Source: CADEDH01 sp041394285
GTDB taxonomy: Bacteria > Actinomycetota > Acidimicrobiia > Acidimicrobiales > SZUA-35
NCBI GenBank assembly: GCA_041394285.1
Contig: JAWKIL010000007.1
Location: 62,001 to 126,000, forward strand
Length of the DNA stretch: 64,000 nt
Direction: 5' to 3'
The position numbers and the translations under genes are program-made. The notes below the pieces were generated by a model. The model made no database searches and was not told where the DNA came from. It saw only the letters and a list, made by a program, of their open reading frames with translations. Shown here in pieces: positions 18,785-27,141 of the stretch (position 1 is its first letter; every line of letters starts with the position of its first letter).

Positions 18785-18801
18785 GCCGATCGCCGCCCTG
18801 C

Positions 18802-19077
18802 TCAGCCGGCCGGGGCGGACGCAGCGGCGGCCACCTCGTCGACGGCTTCGGCCCGCACGGTCAGGGCCTCGTCGATCGGGGCGATCGTGGTGAGGGCGGC
18901 CACGCAGGCCAGTGGGTTGCCGCTGTAGGCGCCGCCCAGACCGCCGGGGTGGGGGGCGTCCACGCCCAGCTCGGTCAGGTGGGCCGCACCGGCCGACACC
19001 GCAGCCGCCCGCCGGGCCACCAGCGCCCGGCTCCCGGGCCCGGGGATCTCGGTGACCAGCTTGATCGAACCGCTCAT
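18802..19077 (-). pseudogene. gabT: Internal-deletion remnant of 4-aminobutyrate aminotransferase
   Basis: Open frame of 91 codons whose first 35 residues match the GabT N-terminus (IKLVTEIPGPGSRALVARRAAAV) and whose second half matches a segment normally about 290 residues further on (HPGGLGGAYSGNPLACVAAL, the PLP-phosphate region). The whole central domain with the catalytic Lys is missing, as is the C-terminal domain. ATG 19077 still has GGAGGAG upstream. The two fragments remain in one frame and no repeat is obvious at the junction near AHLTELGVDAPHP. It is therefore a non-functional scar, or possibly a small protein kept for another reason. The divergent neighbour is an amine-oxidase-like enzyme that could belong to the same putrescine/GABA route. 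Confidence 0.8.
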
Positions 19078-19148
19078 GGGCTGCGCGCTCCTCCTCGGTG
19101 ACGGGCCAGCCCCGAGGGTAGCCCCCACAGCCGTGCCCCAGCTGTTGT

Positions 19149-19163
19149 GGGGGCTGCGCCCCC
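19149..19163. terminator. Recurrent GGGGGC-TGC-GCCCCC hairpin
   Basis: Six-base arms with loop TGC, here between the gabT remnant and the divergent oxidase gene. Identical sequence at 9442-9456 and the reverse complement at 48288-48302. In this place it is not downstream of a gene, so it may act in the leader of the oxidase gene. Confidence 0.5.
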
Positions 19164-19216
19164 GGGCCCCATCTGGCCGGGGGCCCTACCCCGGCCGGCA
19201 GCTACGCTGCTGCGCC

Positions 19217-20608
19217 ATGCCGTCCGTGCTGGAGGCCAGCCCCAGGCCGTTGTGGCTCGACCGGGGCGATCCGCCCATCGTTCCCCGGCCCGCGCTCGAC
19301 GGCGACACCGAGGTGGACGTGGCGATTGTGGGTGGCGGGTTCAGCGGTCTGTGGACGGCCTACTACCTCACCCGCATCGCCCCCGAGCTACGGGTGCTGG
19401 TGCTGGAGGCCGCCTGGTGCGGCTTCGGGGCGTCGGGCCGCAACGGCGGCTGGTGTGTCGGTGAGCTGGCGGGCTCGGTCGAGAGCTACGCCGCCCGGTC
19501 GACGCTGTCCGAGGCCCGGCGCCAGCTCCGGGCGGTGTTCGACGCCGTCGACGAGGTGGGCCGGGTGGCGGCGGCCGAGGGTATCGAGTGCGGCTACTCC
19601 CGGGGCGGGGCGGTGCGGGTGGCCCGCAACCGGCCCCAGGCCCGCCGCCAGCGGGAGGAGGTGGCCCACCACCGGGCCCTGGGCTTCACCGCCGACGAGA
19701 TCCGGCTGCTCGGCGCAGCCGAAGCGGCCGACCTCGTCAACGCCACCGGCGTGCTGAGCGGTATCCACCTCGTGCCCGGGGCCGCAGTGGACCCCGGCCG
19801 GTTGGTCCGGGGCCTGGCCGACGTCGCCGAGCGGGCCGGGGTGCGGATCGTGGAGCGCACCCGGGTTCACACCGTCGGCGACCACGAGGTGGTCACCGAT
19901 CGGGGCAGGGTCGAGGCCGGCAGCGTGATTCGGGCCACCGAGGCCTACACCCGGGACCTGCCTGGCGCCCGCCGCCACCTCCTGCCCGTCTACTCCCTGA
20001 TGGTGGCGACCGAGCCGCTCCCGCCCGACGTGCTGGCCGAGATCGGCCTCGCCACCCGGCCCACGTTCTCCGACGACCGTTATTCCATCATCTATGGCCA
20101 GCGCACCGACGACGGCCGTATCGCCTTCGGCGGTCGGGGCGTGCCCTACCTGTTCGGCAGCCGGCTCGACGCCGGGGCCGAGATCCATGACGGCGTCCAT
20201 CAGCTTCTGGCCGACACCCTCACCGAGCTGTTCCCGGTGCTGGGCGGGGTTCGCTACACGCACCGCTGGGGTGGGCCCCTGGGCATCCCCCGCAACTGGA
20301 CACCCGGTGTGGCCTACGACCCGGTGACGGGCCGGGGGGTACTGGGGGGCTACGTGGGCGAGGGCGTGGCGGCGTCGAACCTGGCCGGGCGGACCATGGC
20401 CGAGCTGGTGGCCGGGCTCGACACCGAACGCACGTCGCTGCCCTGGGTGGGGGCCGTGAGCCGGCCCTGGGAGCCCGAGCCGCTGCGTTGGATCGGCTTC
20501 CGGGCCAGCCGCCGCCTCATCACCGGCGCCGACCGCCGCGAGAACCGCACCGGCCGTGAGGCCAGGGTCGCCCGGGCGCTGGCCAACCGCCTCCGCGGTC
20601 GCCGCTGA
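19217..20608 (+). CDS. FAD-dependent DAO-family oxidoreductase (gamma-glutamylputrescine oxidase-like)
   Basis: Flavin oxidase or dehydrogenase of the glycine/D-amino-acid oxidase superfamily, 463 residues. The N-terminus has WLDRGDPPIVPRPALDGDTEVDVAIVGGGFSGLWTAYYL, i.e. the FAD-binding GGGFSG near residue 40 after the short leader common in PuuB-like enzymes; GFGASGRNGGWC near 77 is the second flavin motif, and RWGGPLGIPRNWTPGV with GYVGEGVAASNLAGR at the end closes the FAD site. PuuB oxidises gamma-glutamylputrescine on the way to GABA; the adjacent gabT remnant is the next-but-one enzyme, which supports but does not prove this substrate. ATG 19217 is preceded by a GC hairpin, and the ribosome-binding site is weak. 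Confidence 0.88.
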   Translation: MPSVLEASPRPLWLDRGDPPIVPRPALDGDTEVDVAIVGGGFSGLWTAYYLTRIAPELRVLVLEAAWCGFGASGRNGGWCVGELAGSVESYAARSTLSEARRQLRAVFDAVDEVGRVAAAEGIECGYSRGGAVRVARNRPQARRQREEVAHHRALGFTADEIRLLGAAEAADLVNATGVLSGIHLVPGAAVDPGRLVRGLADVAERAGVRIVERTRVHTVGDHEVVTDRGRVEAGSVIRATEAYTRDLPGARRHLLPVYSLMVATEPLPPDVLAEIGLATRPTFSDDRYSIIYGQRTDDGRIAFGGRGVPYLFGSRLDAGAEIHDGVHQLLADTLTELFPVLGGVRYTHRWGGPLGIPRNWTPGVAYDPVTGRGVLGGYVGEGVAASNLAGRTMAELVAGLDTERTSLPWVGAVSRPWEPEPLRWIGFRASRRLITGADRRENRTGREARVARALANRLRGRR

Positions 20609-20619
20609 CCCTCCGTTCC

Positions 20620-20730
20620 TTCTGCGTCACGCAAACCGCGCCCGCCCGCTGTTCTGCGTCGCGAATTGTCCGGCAAACAGTGAAAAGGTGACACAGTTCG
20701 GCGCCAGGGCGCGGTTTGCGTGACGCAGAA
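20620..20730. repeat. 111-bp element with 24-bp perfect terminal inverted repeats
   Basis: The left end (20620-20643, starting ttctgcgtcacgcaaacc) is the exact reverse complement of the right end (20707-20730). A partial third copy, ttctgcgtcgcg, lies inside at 20652. The interior segment 20658-20701 has the same length and similar ends as the reverse complement of the element at 16537 (about 29 of 44 positions). It is in the gap between convergent oxidase and MFS genes and encodes nothing. It could be a non-autonomous miniature element or a strong bidirectional terminator. Confidence 0.75.
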
Positions 20731-20748
20731 CGGGGGAACCGGGCCGGT

Positions 20749-22008
20749 TCAGTCGGTCTGGCCCCGGGACGCGAAGGCGACGAAGGCCGAGCCGAGCAGG
20801 GCGAACAGGAGGAACCCGGCCAGCAGCGGGCGGGTGGTGTCGTCGAAGGTGGACATCACCAGGCCGCCCAGGATGGCACCGCCCGCCGTCTGGAAGGCCC
20901 CGATCACCGACGAGGCCACGCCGGCGATCGCCCCCATCGGCTCCAGCGCCATGCTGGTGAGGTTGGGCAGCAGCACGGCCTGGCAGCTCAGCAGCCCGGC
21001 CATCAGCAGCAGGAAGGCCCAGAGCGGCGGCCTCCCGTCGGTGGCGGTGGCCACGGCCACACCGGCCGCCGCCACCAGCACCTCACCGGCGAAGGCGGCC
21101 CGGGCCACCCGCACCGCGCCGTAGCGGGCCACCAACCGGCGGTTGGTCACCATCATCACGCCCATCACCGCCGCCAGGCCGCCGAAGATGAACGGGAAGG
21201 CCGATGCCTTGTCGTACGCCTGGTCGATGACGCTCTCGAACCCCGACAGATAGGCCACGAACGCCCCCATGAGGGCGGTGACGGCCAGCAGGTACCCGGC
21301 CGACTGGCGATTGGCCAACACCCGGCGACCAGCCGTGACGATCCGGCGGGTGGACAGCTCCATGCGGTGCTCGGACCGCAGGGTCTCGGGTAGCCGGCTG
21401 CTCCACGCCAGCATGACGACGGCGAACAGGGCGCAGAAGCCGAACAGCAGCCGCCAGGAGGCGACGGCCACGAACCCGGCGCCGATCGAGGGGGCCACGA
21501 TGGGCACCACGATGAACACCGCCATCAACGACGACATGGCCTGGGAGGCATGCAGGCCCTCGAAGGAGTCCCGCACCACCGTCATGGCCACGATCCGGGG
21601 CCCGGCGGCGGCGAAGCCCCACAGGCTGCGGGTGATCACGACGGTGGCCAGGGTGGGGGACAGGGCGGCGGCCACGGCGGCCAGGGCGTAGAGCACGAGG
21701 GAGACGTGCAGGGTGCGGCGGCGGCCGAACCGGTCGGCCAGAGGGCCCCAGAACAGCTGGCCCACCGCCATGCCGGCGAAATAGAAGGTGATGATGTTGC
21801 CGATGGCGGCCGAGTCGGCGGCCAGCCCGAGATCGGCCCGCATGTCGCCGAAGGCGGGCAGCATGGTGTCGATGCCGAGAGCGGCGGCGGCCGTGGCCAT
21901 CCCCAGCATGGCGATCAGCTCCCGCTGGCCCAGCTCCCGGGCGGGTTCGATGCGCGGGGGCGCGAGGGAGTTGGCGGCTGTCGATTCCATGGGCTTCGAG
22001 CATCCCAC
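20749..22008 (-). CDS. MFS drug exporter, Bcr/CflA-like
   Basis: Proton-driven efflux protein of the inner membrane, 419 residues with about 12 hydrophobic helices. The loop 2-3 motif GPLADRFGRRRTLHVSL is the MFS signature, and TFYFAGMAVGQLFWG plus RSLWGFAAAGPRIVAMTVVRDSFEG correspond to helices 2 and 4-5 of Bcr/CflA-type drug:H+ antiporters (motif C region). The start may be ATG 22008 or ATG 21990; neither has a strong ribosome-binding site. It is convergent with the DAO gene and divergent from a VOC gene. Substrate unknown. Confidence 0.88.
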   Translation of the reverse strand: MGCSKPMESTAANSLAPPRIEPARELGQRELIAMLGMATAAAALGIDTMLPAFGDMRADLGLAADSAAIGNIITFYFAGMAVGQLFWGPLADRFGRRRTLHVSLVLYALAAVAAALSPTLATVVITRSLWGFAAAGPRIVAMTVVRDSFEGLHASQAMSSLMAVFIVVPIVAPSIGAGFVAVASWRLLFGFCALFAVVMLAWSSRLPETLRSEHRMELSTRRIVTAGRRVLANRQSAGYLLAVTALMGAFVAYLSGFESVIDQAYDKASAFPFIFGGLAAVMGVMMVTNRRLVARYGAVRVARAAFAGEVLVAAAGVAVATATDGRPPLWAFLLLMAGLLSCQAVLLPNLTSMALEPMGAIAGVASSVIGAFQTAGGAILGGLVMSTFDDTTRPLLAGFLLFALLGSAFVAFASRGQTD

Positions 22009-22133
22009 TCGCCGCCGGACCCGCCCAACCCAGGACGGGCCCGACCAAGGCGGTCAGGGGTCACACCACGGCGGTGGCCGGGCCTGCCCCGATCCCTTTG
22101 CCCCCGGATCACGGCGAACCTAGGCTCCGGAGC

Positions 22134-22910
22134 ATGTGGATCCGCCTCCGCCAGATCGCCGTGGTCGCCGCCGACCTGCACCGCACCGGGCTCGACATCG
22201 GCACGGTGCTGGGCGCTGAAGCCTGCTTCACCGACCCCGGCGTCAAGCAGTTCGGGCTGAAGAACACCCTGTGGCCCATCGGCACCCAGTTCCTCGAGGT
22301 CGTCACACCGATCGCCGAGAACACGGCTGGGGGCCGGTACATGACCCGGCGGGGCGGCGATACCGGCTACATGGTGATCACCCAGGTCGACGACGTGGCC
22401 CGTCGCCGGGCCCGGGCGGCCGAGCTCGGGGTCAGGCTGGCCTTCGACATGCACCATCCCGAGACCGGCCACGACGGCATCCAGCTCCACCCGGCCGACA
22501 CCGGCGGCACCTTCTTCGAGATGGACCAGATGACGATGGAGGGGGGCGACGCCGTGGGTGGTCCGTGGTGGCCGGCGGGCAAGAACTGGGAGCCCTACGT
22601 GCGCACCGATCTGGTGGGTGGCATCTCGGCGGCCGAGATCCAGAGCCCCGATCCCGAGCCCCTGGCCCGCCGGTGGGCCGAGATCGCCGAGATCGACCTC
22701 ACCCGGGACGACGCCGGCAACCCGACGATCCCACTCGACAACGCCACCCTGCGCTTCGTCCCCGATCCCGACGGCCGGGGCGAGGGCCTGGGCGGCATCG
22801 ACGTGATCACCCAGGACCGCGATGCGGTACTGGCCGGAGCCCGTGCCCGGGGGTGCTACGTGACCGACGACGAGGTGGCGGTGGCCGGGCTACGGGTCTA
22901 TCTGCGCTGA
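22134..22910 (+). CDS. VOC (glyoxalase/extradiol-like) family protein
   Basis: 258 residues in two VOC-like halves: MWIRLRQIAVVAADLHRTGLDIGTVLG opens a beta-alpha-beta-beta-beta unit and VGGISAAEIQSPDPEPLARRWAEI starts the second. DTGYMVITQVDDVARRRARAAELG and DTGGTFFEMDQM are the end of the first unit with a Glu in the usual metal position, but no full set of metal ligands can be named. Probably an isomerase, lyase or binding protein; the function is unknown. ATG 22134 begins at the conserved fold, just after ccggagc. It is divergent from the MFS gene and 230 bases before the liv operon; that 230-base gap holds no gene I can see. Confidence 0.72.
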   Translation: MWIRLRQIAVVAADLHRTGLDIGTVLGAEACFTDPGVKQFGLKNTLWPIGTQFLEVVTPIAENTAGGRYMTRRGGDTGYMVITQVDDVARRRARAAELGVRLAFDMHHPETGHDGIQLHPADTGGTFFEMDQMTMEGGDAVGGPWWPAGKNWEPYVRTDLVGGISAAEIQSPDPEPLARRWAEIAEIDLTRDDAGNPTIPLDNATLRFVPDPDGRGEGLGGIDVITQDRDAVLAGARARGCYVTDDEVAVAGLRVYLR

Positions 22911-23140
22911 GCGCGCAGTACCGCAACGTCCGGCCCAAAAGGCCCGTGAACTGGGCTTATTCGCCTCCGGGGGAAGGCTGCACGGACCTCAACGGAATTG
23001 TCATTGTGTCATCTGGACGTGGCGGGAGTCACACGCCTATCGTTCCGGGGCATTCCATCGCCCGGCGGTCTGGCAGCAGCAGTGAGTCCGACCGCGGTGC
23101 ACATGGCCATTGAACGACGTAGGGAAAGGTCTGGCTGCAG

Positions 23141-23908
23141 TTGTCGCTACTCGAGGTCAAGGACATAACCGTCCGCTTCGGTGGGATCGTCGCGCTCAAC
23201 GACTTGAGCTTCGATCTTGATGAGGGGCAGATAACCGCCCTCATCGGCCCGAACGGTGCTGGCAAGACCACCCTGTTCAACGTGGTGAGCCGCATCTACG
23301 AGCCGACCGAAGGGTCGATCACCTACGACGGCCAGGATCTACTGGCCATGCCCGCCCACCGGATCTGCCGGGTCGGTATCTACCGGACGTTCCAGAACCT
23401 GGCCCTGTGGCCCACGATGACGGTGCTGGAGAACGTCATGGTGGGTGCGTTCACCTCCACCAAGACCAGTTTCCCCCAGGCCGCCCTGCGGATCCTGGGG
23501 GCCCGGTCGGAGGAGAAGGCCACCAAGCGCCGGGCCTACGAGGTGCTGGAGGAGCTGGACCTGGCCGATGTCGCCTTCCATCCGGCCACCGGGCTCCCGT
23601 TCGGCACGCTGAAGCGGATCGAGATCGCCCGGGCCATGATCGGCAAGCCCCGCCTGCTGATGCTGGACGAGCCGGCCTCCGGTCTCACCCACTCCGAGGT
23701 CGACGAGCTGTCGGCCACCATTCGGGGTCTGCGTGACCGTCACAACCTGAGCGTGCTCCTGGTGGAGCACCACATGAAGATGGTGATGGCCATCTCGGAG
23801 CAGATCGTGGTGCTGAACTTCGGCCAGAAGATCGCCGAGGGAACCCCCGCCGAGGTCCAGAAGAACGAAGCCGTCATCGAGGCCTACCTGGGAGCGGATG
23901 CGTCATGA
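23141..23908 (+). CDS. livG: HAAT transporter ATP-binding protein LivG
   Basis: One of the two ATPases of a branched-chain-amino-acid-type importer. 255 residues. Walker A GPNGAGKTT near residue 36, the long LivG insert with YRTFQNLALWPTMTVLENVMVG, signature region LPFGTLKRIEIARAM (the degenerate signature usual in one LivG group), Walker B LLMLDEPASGL and the C-terminal EGTPAEVQKNEAVIEAYLG all fit LivG. The start is TTG at 23141, about ten bases after AAAGGT; no ATG or GTG nearby is in frame. It overlaps livF by four bases, so livG-livF-livH-livM form one operon. No lipoprotein gene is inside the operon; candidates lie 3 kb downstream. Confidence 0.94.
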   Translation: MSLLEVKDITVRFGGIVALNDLSFDLDEGQITALIGPNGAGKTTLFNVVSRIYEPTEGSITYDGQDLLAMPAHRICRVGIYRTFQNLALWPTMTVLENVMVGAFTSTKTSFPQAALRILGARSEEKATKRRAYEVLEELDLADVAFHPATGLPFGTLKRIEIARAMIGKPRLLMLDEPASGLTHSEVDELSATIRGLRDRHNLSVLLVEHHMKMVMAISEQIVVLNFGQKIAEGTPAEVQKNEAVIEAYLGADAS

Positions 23909-24612
23909 GCGTGCTCGAGATACAGGACGTGCGGGCCCGCTACGGGCAGATCGAGGCCCTCCACGGGATCAACCTCACCGTCGACGAGGGCGAGGTGGTG
24001 GTGGTCCTCGGGGCCAACGGCGCCGGGAAGACCACCACCCTGCGGGCCATCTGCGGGATGGTTTCCACCAGTGGCACGGTGAACCTCCACGGCACCAACA
24101 TCGTCGGCACCGACACCGCCGACATCGTGCGCATGGGCGTGGCCCATGTGCCCCAGGGCCGGGGGACGTTCCCCGAGCTGAGTGTGGTCGACAACCTCAA
24201 CGTCGGGGCCTACGTCCGCAAGGACAAAGAGATCGGCGCCGACATCGACAAGTGGTTCGAGATCTTCCCCCGGCTGGCCGAGCGACGTACCCAGCTGGCG
24301 GGCTCGCTGTCCGGTGGTGAGCAGCAGATGCTGGCCGTGGCCCGGGCCATGATGTCCCGGCCCAAGGTGCTCCTGCTCGATGAGCCGTCGTTGGGCCTGG
24401 CGCCACTGATCATCGACGACCTGTTCAAGCAGTTCGCCTCGATCAACGCCGAGCTGGGCACCACGATGCTCGTGGTGGAGCAGAACGCGAACCTCGCGCT
24501 CGGTATCGCCAGCCGCGGCTATGTGATCGAGGCCGGTGAGATCGTGCTGTCCGGCACGGCGGAGGAACTCCGCAACGATGATGGCGTACGCGCTGCGTAC
24601 CTGGGTGTATAG
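23905..24612 (+). CDS. livF: HAAT transporter ATP-binding protein LivF
   Basis: Second ATPase of the importer, 235 residues, typical for LivF. Walker A GANGAGKTT near residue 36, then VAHVPQGRGTFPELSVVDNLNVGAYV, signature LSGGEQQMLAVARAMM (canonical here, unlike LivG), Walker B LLLDEPSLGLAP and VEQNANLALGIASRGYVIEAGEIVLSG. ATG overlaps the livG stop (ATGA 23905-23908) and livH follows after 15 bases. Confidence 0.95.
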   Translation: MSVLEIQDVRARYGQIEALHGINLTVDEGEVVVVLGANGAGKTTTLRAICGMVSTSGTVNLHGTNIVGTDTADIVRMGVAHVPQGRGTFPELSVVDNLNVGAYVRKDKEIGADIDKWFEIFPRLAERRTQLAGSLSGGEQQMLAVARAMMSRPKVLLLDEPSLGLAPLIIDDLFKQFASINAELGTTMLVVEQNANLALGIASRGYVIEAGEIVLSGTAEELRNDDGVRAAYLGV

Positions 24613-24627
24613 GGGGTTAAGGAGACC

Positions 24628-25542
24628 ATGAGCCTGTTTCTGCAACGCATGATCGAGGGACTGTCCAACGGCGCCATGTACGGCGTGGTGGCGGTGTCCC
24701 TGGTGATCATCTTCAAGGCCACGACCTTGATCAACTTCGCCCAGGGCGGCCTGGCGATGTTCGGCGCCTACATGGCCAACGTGTTCGCCATCGAGCAGGG
24801 GCTGCCACTCATCGTGGGCATCCTGCTGGGGGCGGCCGTGATGGCTGTCGTCGCCTCCGGCATCGAGCGGGTGCTGATTCGCCCGTTCGACCCCAGCAAC
24901 CACCTACCGGTGGTGCTCATAACGTTCGGGATCGCCTACATCCTCCAAGCGGTGGCGGCCTGGAAGTTCGGCACCGAGTTCAAGTCGTTCCCCAGCCCGT
25001 TCCCGTCGGGCCCGACCGATCACATCGAGATCGCCGGCGCCCGCCTCCGGTACGAGCGGCTCGGTGTGGTGCTGGTGCTGATCATCATGGTGGGCCTCGT
25101 CCACCTGATCCTGAACAGGACGAAGATCGGTCTGGCCTTCCGGGCCGTGTCGTCGAACACCGAGTCGGCCAAGCTGGTGGGCGTGAAGACCGGGCGCACG
25201 CTGAACTTCGGCTGGGCCCTGGCCGCCATGTTCGGTGGCGTGGCCGGCGGTCTGGTGGCCCACTTCACCCAGCTCGACTCGGGCTTCATGGACAAGATCC
25301 TCATCTTCTCCTTCGCTGCGGCCACCCTGGGCGGTCTCGACAGCATCAACGGGGCCGTCATCGGCGGCCTGATCATCGGTCTGGTTGAGAGCCCGATCCA
25401 GCCCATGGTGCGTGACTACGTGCCCGGGTTCCACTTCCTCACCTCGGACCTGGCCCTGCTGGTGGCCTTCCTGCTCATCCTGGGTGTCCTGTTGGTGAAG
25501 CCTGCCGGCCTCTTCGGTACCACAAGGGTGGAGCGAGTATGA
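24628..25542 (+). CDS. livH: HAAT transporter permease LivH
   Basis: Membrane subunit, 304 residues, about eight hydrophobic helices. The family hallmark QRMIEGLSNGAMYGVVAVSLVII opens the protein, NFAQGGLAMFGAYMA follows near residue 32, and NRTKIGLAFRAVSSNTESAKLVGV near 168 is the cytoplasmic EAA-like coupling loop; GGLDSINGAVIGGLIIG is near the end. AAGGAGACC precedes ATG 24628. The stop overlaps livM by four bases. Confidence 0.95.
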   Translation: MSLFLQRMIEGLSNGAMYGVVAVSLVIIFKATTLINFAQGGLAMFGAYMANVFAIEQGLPLIVGILLGAAVMAVVASGIERVLIRPFDPSNHLPVVLITFGIAYILQAVAAWKFGTEFKSFPSPFPSGPTDHIEIAGARLRYERLGVVLVLIIMVGLVHLILNRTKIGLAFRAVSSNTESAKLVGVKTGRTLNFGWALAAMFGGVAGGLVAHFTQLDSGFMDKILIFSFAAATLGGLDSINGAVIGGLIIGLVESPIQPMVRDYVPGFHFLTSDLALLVAFLLILGVLLVKPAGLFGTTRVERV

Positions 25543-26870
25543 TCAAGATGCAGCGTCCGTGGATCCTCGGCCTGGGGGCGGTGTCACTCATCGTTCTCGG
25601 CCTGTCGGTCATCCACCTCCTCAACAAGGTGACGGCCGGTTACTGGCCCTATCTCGGCATCCTGTCCGTGATCGGTCTCGGCACCGCCACGGCCCTGGCG
25701 CAGCGGTCGGGTGAGCCCGTTCTGGTCGTCAACGAAGGCAGCCGGGCCCATCGCACCTGGCAGACCGCAGGGTGGGGTGTGTTCGCCTTCTTCGTGGTGG
25801 CCACGCCCTACCTGCTCGACAGCTTCCGCGTGCAACAGGTCAACAAGAGCTTGTACTACGCCGTGGCGGTGCTCGGGGTGAACCTGATCATCGGCTACAG
25901 CGGGCTCATCTCGCTGGGCCACGGCGCCTTCATGGGCGTCGGGGCGTTCATGGCGGTGATCCTGGTGGAGGACTACGGGTTCAAGCTGTGGCAGACGTTG
26001 TTCGTGATCGTTCCGTTGGCCTTCGTCATCGGGGTGATCGTGGGCATCCCCGCCCTGCGCATCAAGGGCCTGTATCTCGCCCTGGTGACCTTCGCCCTGT
26101 CGTTTGCGTTCCCCATCATCCTCAAGATCGAGGGCATCGACAAGCGCACCGGTGGCGACCTCGGCCGCAACATCTCGCTCGACAAGCAGGTGCAGCCGGG
26201 TCGGCTGAAGGGCATCCTCGGGCTCAACGGGCTCGACGCCCCGGCTCAGGAGCAGATCTACAAGTACTGGCTCATGGTGCTCGTCGTCGGTATCAGCTTC
26301 CTGTTGGTGCGCAACATCATCAAGAGCCGGGCTGGTCGGGCCGTGATCGCCATCAAGGAGAACCAGATCGGCGCTGCGGTGTCGGGTGTCCCGCTCACCA
26401 CCTACAAGGTGATCACGTTCGGCATCTCGGCTGTGTTCGCCGCCGTCGGCGGCTGGCTGTACGCCCTGCTGTTCAGCGAGGCCAACCCCAACTCCTTCGG
26501 TCCGCTGCTGGCGATCGCACTGCTGCTGGCCCTGGTGCTGGGCGGCGTCTACACGCTGCAGGGCGCCTTGGTGGGCAGCCTTCTCTACGTCTTCCTCGAT
26601 GATCTGCGCACCCGGGTGACCCTCACCTCGGTGGCGGGGTGGAGGCCCTCCTTCTTCCAGATCGCCGAGGGCAGCCCGCTGACCCAGGCGGTGCTGGGTC
26701 TGGCGCTCATCCTCATCGCCTTCTTCGCTCCGGGCGGCGTGGTGTCCCTCGCCCGGAAGGTGCGGGCGAGCCTGATCCGGGTGGTGCCCACCATCCCCAC
26801 CGCCGATGCGGTGGCTTCGGCCAACGTCGACTCGCCGGTGAACGAGCCCGAGGTGGCACCCACGCACTGA
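25539..26870 (+). CDS. livM: HAAT transporter permease LivM
   Basis: Second membrane subunit. 443 residues, about 100 longer than the minus-strand LivM paralogue because of an N-terminal extension with two extra hydrophobic stretches (WILGLGAVSLIVLGLSVIHL and YWPYLGILSVIGLGTATAL). The LivM core has GVNLIIGYSGLISLGHGAFMGVGAFM near 125, LRIKGLYLALVTFALSFAFP near 180 and the coupling loop AGRAVIAIKENQIGAAVSGV near 270. A polar 40-residue tail rich in Val/Pro/Glu ends it. ATGA overlap with livH. Followed by a strong hairpin terminator. Confidence 0.95.
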   Translation: MIKMQRPWILGLGAVSLIVLGLSVIHLLNKVTAGYWPYLGILSVIGLGTATALAQRSGEPVLVVNEGSRAHRTWQTAGWGVFAFFVVATPYLLDSFRVQQVNKSLYYAVAVLGVNLIIGYSGLISLGHGAFMGVGAFMAVILVEDYGFKLWQTLFVIVPLAFVIGVIVGIPALRIKGLYLALVTFALSFAFPIILKIEGIDKRTGGDLGRNISLDKQVQPGRLKGILGLNGLDAPAQEQIYKYWLMVLVVGISFLLVRNIIKSRAGRAVIAIKENQIGAAVSGVPLTTYKVITFGISAVFAAVGGWLYALLFSEANPNSFGPLLAIALLLALVLGGVYTLQGALVGSLLYVFLDDLRTRVTLTSVAGWRPSFFQIAEGSPLTQAVLGLALILIAFFAPGGVVSLARKVRASLIRVVPTIPTADAVASANVDSPVNEPEVAPTH

Positions 26871-26900
26871 GCCGTCGAAACCGGATAGCTCAGCAGTCCG

Positions 26901-26937
26901 CAGAGGCTGTCGCCGCGGGGGGTGGCGACAGCCTCTG
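26901..26937 (+). terminator. Hairpin terminator of the livGFHM operon
   Basis: Perfect 14-bp arms CAGAGGCTGTCGCC / GGCGACAGCCTCTG with a nine-base G-rich loop, 31 bases after the livM stop. No T-tract, as in most hairpins here. Faces the convergent minus-strand livM. Confidence 0.8.
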
Positions 26938-26990
26938 TCGCGTCCGGGCTCCCGCTCGGCCCCGCCAGGAGAGAGGTTCGCTCGAGCTCC

Positions 26991-27101
26991 CGGCCCGGCC
27001 GGCAACGACCCCGGCCGGCGACGACCCGGCCCGGCCGGCGAGGTGTCTCGGGCCGCTCGACGTCCCGGTCGGGTCGAGGGGGGTCTCGGCCCGGCCGGGA
27101 G
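26991..27101. repeat. GC-only degenerate repeats between convergent liv operons
   Basis: Four imperfect copies of GGCCCGGCCGG or CCCGGCCGGC occur within about 110 bases (near 26991, 27009, 27027 and 27087), interspersed with cgacg and ctcgag-like words. No gene is visible in 26871-27141. Confidence 0.5.
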
Positions 27102-27141
27102 GCGGCTCGGTCCACTTGACAGGCGGCGGCGTCCGGGAAGG

